Positions 5,192 to 5,927 of a DNA stretch of 5,927 bases are shown in pieces. A program made the position numbers and the translations under genes. A model generated the notes under the pieces. It was not told the DNA's origin and ran no database searches. It saw only the letters and a list, made by a program, of their open reading frames with translations. Where the stretch lies: contig SLHT01000192.1 of assembly GCA_007136055.1 (NCBI GenBank), positions 1 to 5,927 on the forward strand, in the 5' to 3' direction. Origin of the DNA: Syntrophomonadaceae bacterium (GTDB lineage Bacteria; Bacillota; Dethiobacteria; DTU022). Position 1 is the stretch's first letter. Each line of letters begins with the position of its first letter.

Positions 5192-5307
5192 ACTATTTTC
5201 CCATGAACACAAAGTTGCTTTTCTTGTACCCTTCTTAATCAAATTAAAATGACGTTAATGTCTGTGTCCCTTCCAGGGAACAACTTATGCCCGCCCCTTT
5301 TATGCTG

Positions 5308-5586
5308 TCACTGAATAGAAATAAACTCACCAATAATTCGTGTGTACTCTTCAGCACGGTTTAAGTATGGGAAATGCCCTGCCCCCGAAAATGTATGCAC
5401 TGCCGCCGAAGGATAAGTGCTCTTCATTTCTACCCTTAAAACAGGGGCAACCAGCGAATAAACAGCTTCCTTATCCACATCAGCGTACAGCTCTTCGAAA
5501 GTTAGTTCAGAAACAGGCCAGATATATACCGCAATTATTACAATGATCAAGATCGCCGGAATAAATTATTTTAACCGTTTCTTCAT
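5308..5586 (-). pseudogene. Alpha/beta-hydrolase pseudogene: early stop and lost central region
   Basis: A strong GGGAGG (5595-5600) stands eight bases before an ATG at 5586. That frame reads MKKRLK, meets a TAA at codon 7 (5566-5568), then stays open for 85 more codons. The product would have a membrane anchor (FIPAILIIVIIAVYIWP), then SELTFEELYADVDKEAVYSL, and then directly a typical alpha/beta-hydrolase C-terminus, TFSGAGHFPYLNRAEEYTRII, containing the catalytic histidine (GAGH). An intact membrane-anchored hydrolase of this type has roughly 250-300 residues. The centre, with the GxSxG nucleophile and the acid, is missing, apparently by an in-frame deletion near EAVYSLVAPV. A TTG at 5550 leaves an 80-codon ORF but has no ribosome binding site. 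It lies 116 bases after the CPBP gene on the same strand and may have been co-transcribed with it. Confidence 0.75.
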
Positions 5587-5702
5587 AATAATATCCTCCC
5601 CATTAACAAAGGTGATCTTCAGCAAGCGGTTAGCTATAGATGGTCGGTGATCAAACACGAAGGGACAATTCTAAAATCCCGTCGAATTAAATTATAATAA
5701 CT

Positions 5703-5927
5703 TTAACACCTTTGCCTACTTACAGGGGACAAAGAAGAACCACGCCCCATGACGGTGAGGAAGATCAGCCCGGACAGCATAATAAAGATTGCATAATAAG
5801 GATAAACCGTTTCAGCGCCCATGGATACTGATAAACCGGTTGCTGCTGCTGCATTAATTGAAGCATGGAAGAGAACGCACAGAAAAATGCTCTTTGTCTT
5901 TGCATAGAGCCAGGTAATAAAACTGCT
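5703..5927 (-). CDS. CPBP family intramembrane metalloprotease, C-terminal part (runs off the window)
   Basis: The minus strand is open from the window edge to a TAA at 5703, giving the last 74 residues of a membrane protein. FITWLYAKTKSIFLCVLFHASIN is the family's third motif region, in which a histidine (FHASIN) ends a membrane helix. It aligns by eye with SYITLKANNV...MHGSLNA of the CPBP protein at 1579-2385. One more hydrophobic segment follows (YYAIFIMLSGLIFLTVM), then a short polar tail. The EExxxR motif and the second histidine motif must lie beyond the window. It is probably a second CPBP gene of the same family, on the opposite strand. The broken hydrolase gene follows it. Confidence 0.75.
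   Translation of the reverse strand, partial: SSFITWLYAKTKSIFLCVLFHASINAAAATGLSVSMGAETVYPYYAIFIMLSGLIFLTVMGRGSSLSPVSRQRC

Noticed and set aside
5267..5279. TCCCT-TCC-AGGGA hairpin after the hydrolase remnant as a terminator
   Set aside because: It has five pairs, a three-base loop and no T-run on the relevant strand.
5340..5546. Plus-strand 68-codon ORF opposite the hydrolase remnant
   Set aside because: The composition is unlike a folded protein, and the opposite strand carries recognisable hydrolase sequence.
5611..5652. GGTGATC direct repeat (5611-5617 and 5646-5652) upstream of the hydrolase remnant
   Set aside because: A seven-base repeat at this distance is expected by chance.
1..5927. 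CRISPR array, tRNA, rRNA, transposase or insertion sequence
   Set aside because: No regularly spaced repeats, RNA gene signatures or transposase motifs were seen on either strand.

Overview
The window looks like a low-to-medium GC Firmicutes chromosome, most likely a clostridial or Peptococcaceae-type anaerobe. The grounds are strong AAAGGA/GGGAGG-type ribosome binding sites, a TTG start, sigma-A-like promoters, a DUF166 protein, an agmatinase-family ureohydrolase and CPBP membrane proteases. This placement is inference; no rRNA or tRNA is present to fix it. Genes are mostly single units, in both orientations, separated by long spacers. Several are broken, so this looks like an accessory or decaying stretch rather than a core operon.

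Left part (1-1505): a frameshifted, edge-truncated fragment of what looks like an ABC-2 type permease lies on the minus strand (1-249), behind a well-formed promoter carrying two matching TTGACC-N5-GGTCAA operators (306-356). Next comes a complete type II toxin-antitoxin pair, vapB-vapC (497-1128), with a palindromic candidate operator just upstream. The gap 1129-1505 has no intact gene but holds a 10-bp inverted repeat and possible coding debris on the minus strand.

Middle (1506-3783): a CPBP (Abi/CAAX-protease-like) membrane protein is encoded on the plus strand. Its natural start (1506) is separated from the main frame by a one-base shift in a run of eight A. A bidirectional hairpin terminator (2452-2479) separates it from a convergent, easily missed 53-aa cysteine-rich protein (2520-2681, minus). 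A complete ureohydrolase of the agmatinase family (2890-3783, plus, TTG start) follows.

Right part (3784-5927): all genes are on the minus strand. They are a 62-aa protein with an internal duplication and a near-consensus promoter, a DUF166 protein of unknown function with its own promoter, and an alpha/beta-hydrolase pseudogene (early in-frame stop plus loss of the central catalytic region). The last is the C-terminal end of a second CPBP protease, running off the window.

The toxin and antitoxin clearly work together. The other genes show no shared pathway that can be read from the sequence. The most worthwhile items are the two small unannotated-type proteins, the A8 frameshift in the CPBP gene, the intact regulatory region left in front of a broken permease, and the internally deleted hydrolase. 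No convincing new multi-gene system is visible.
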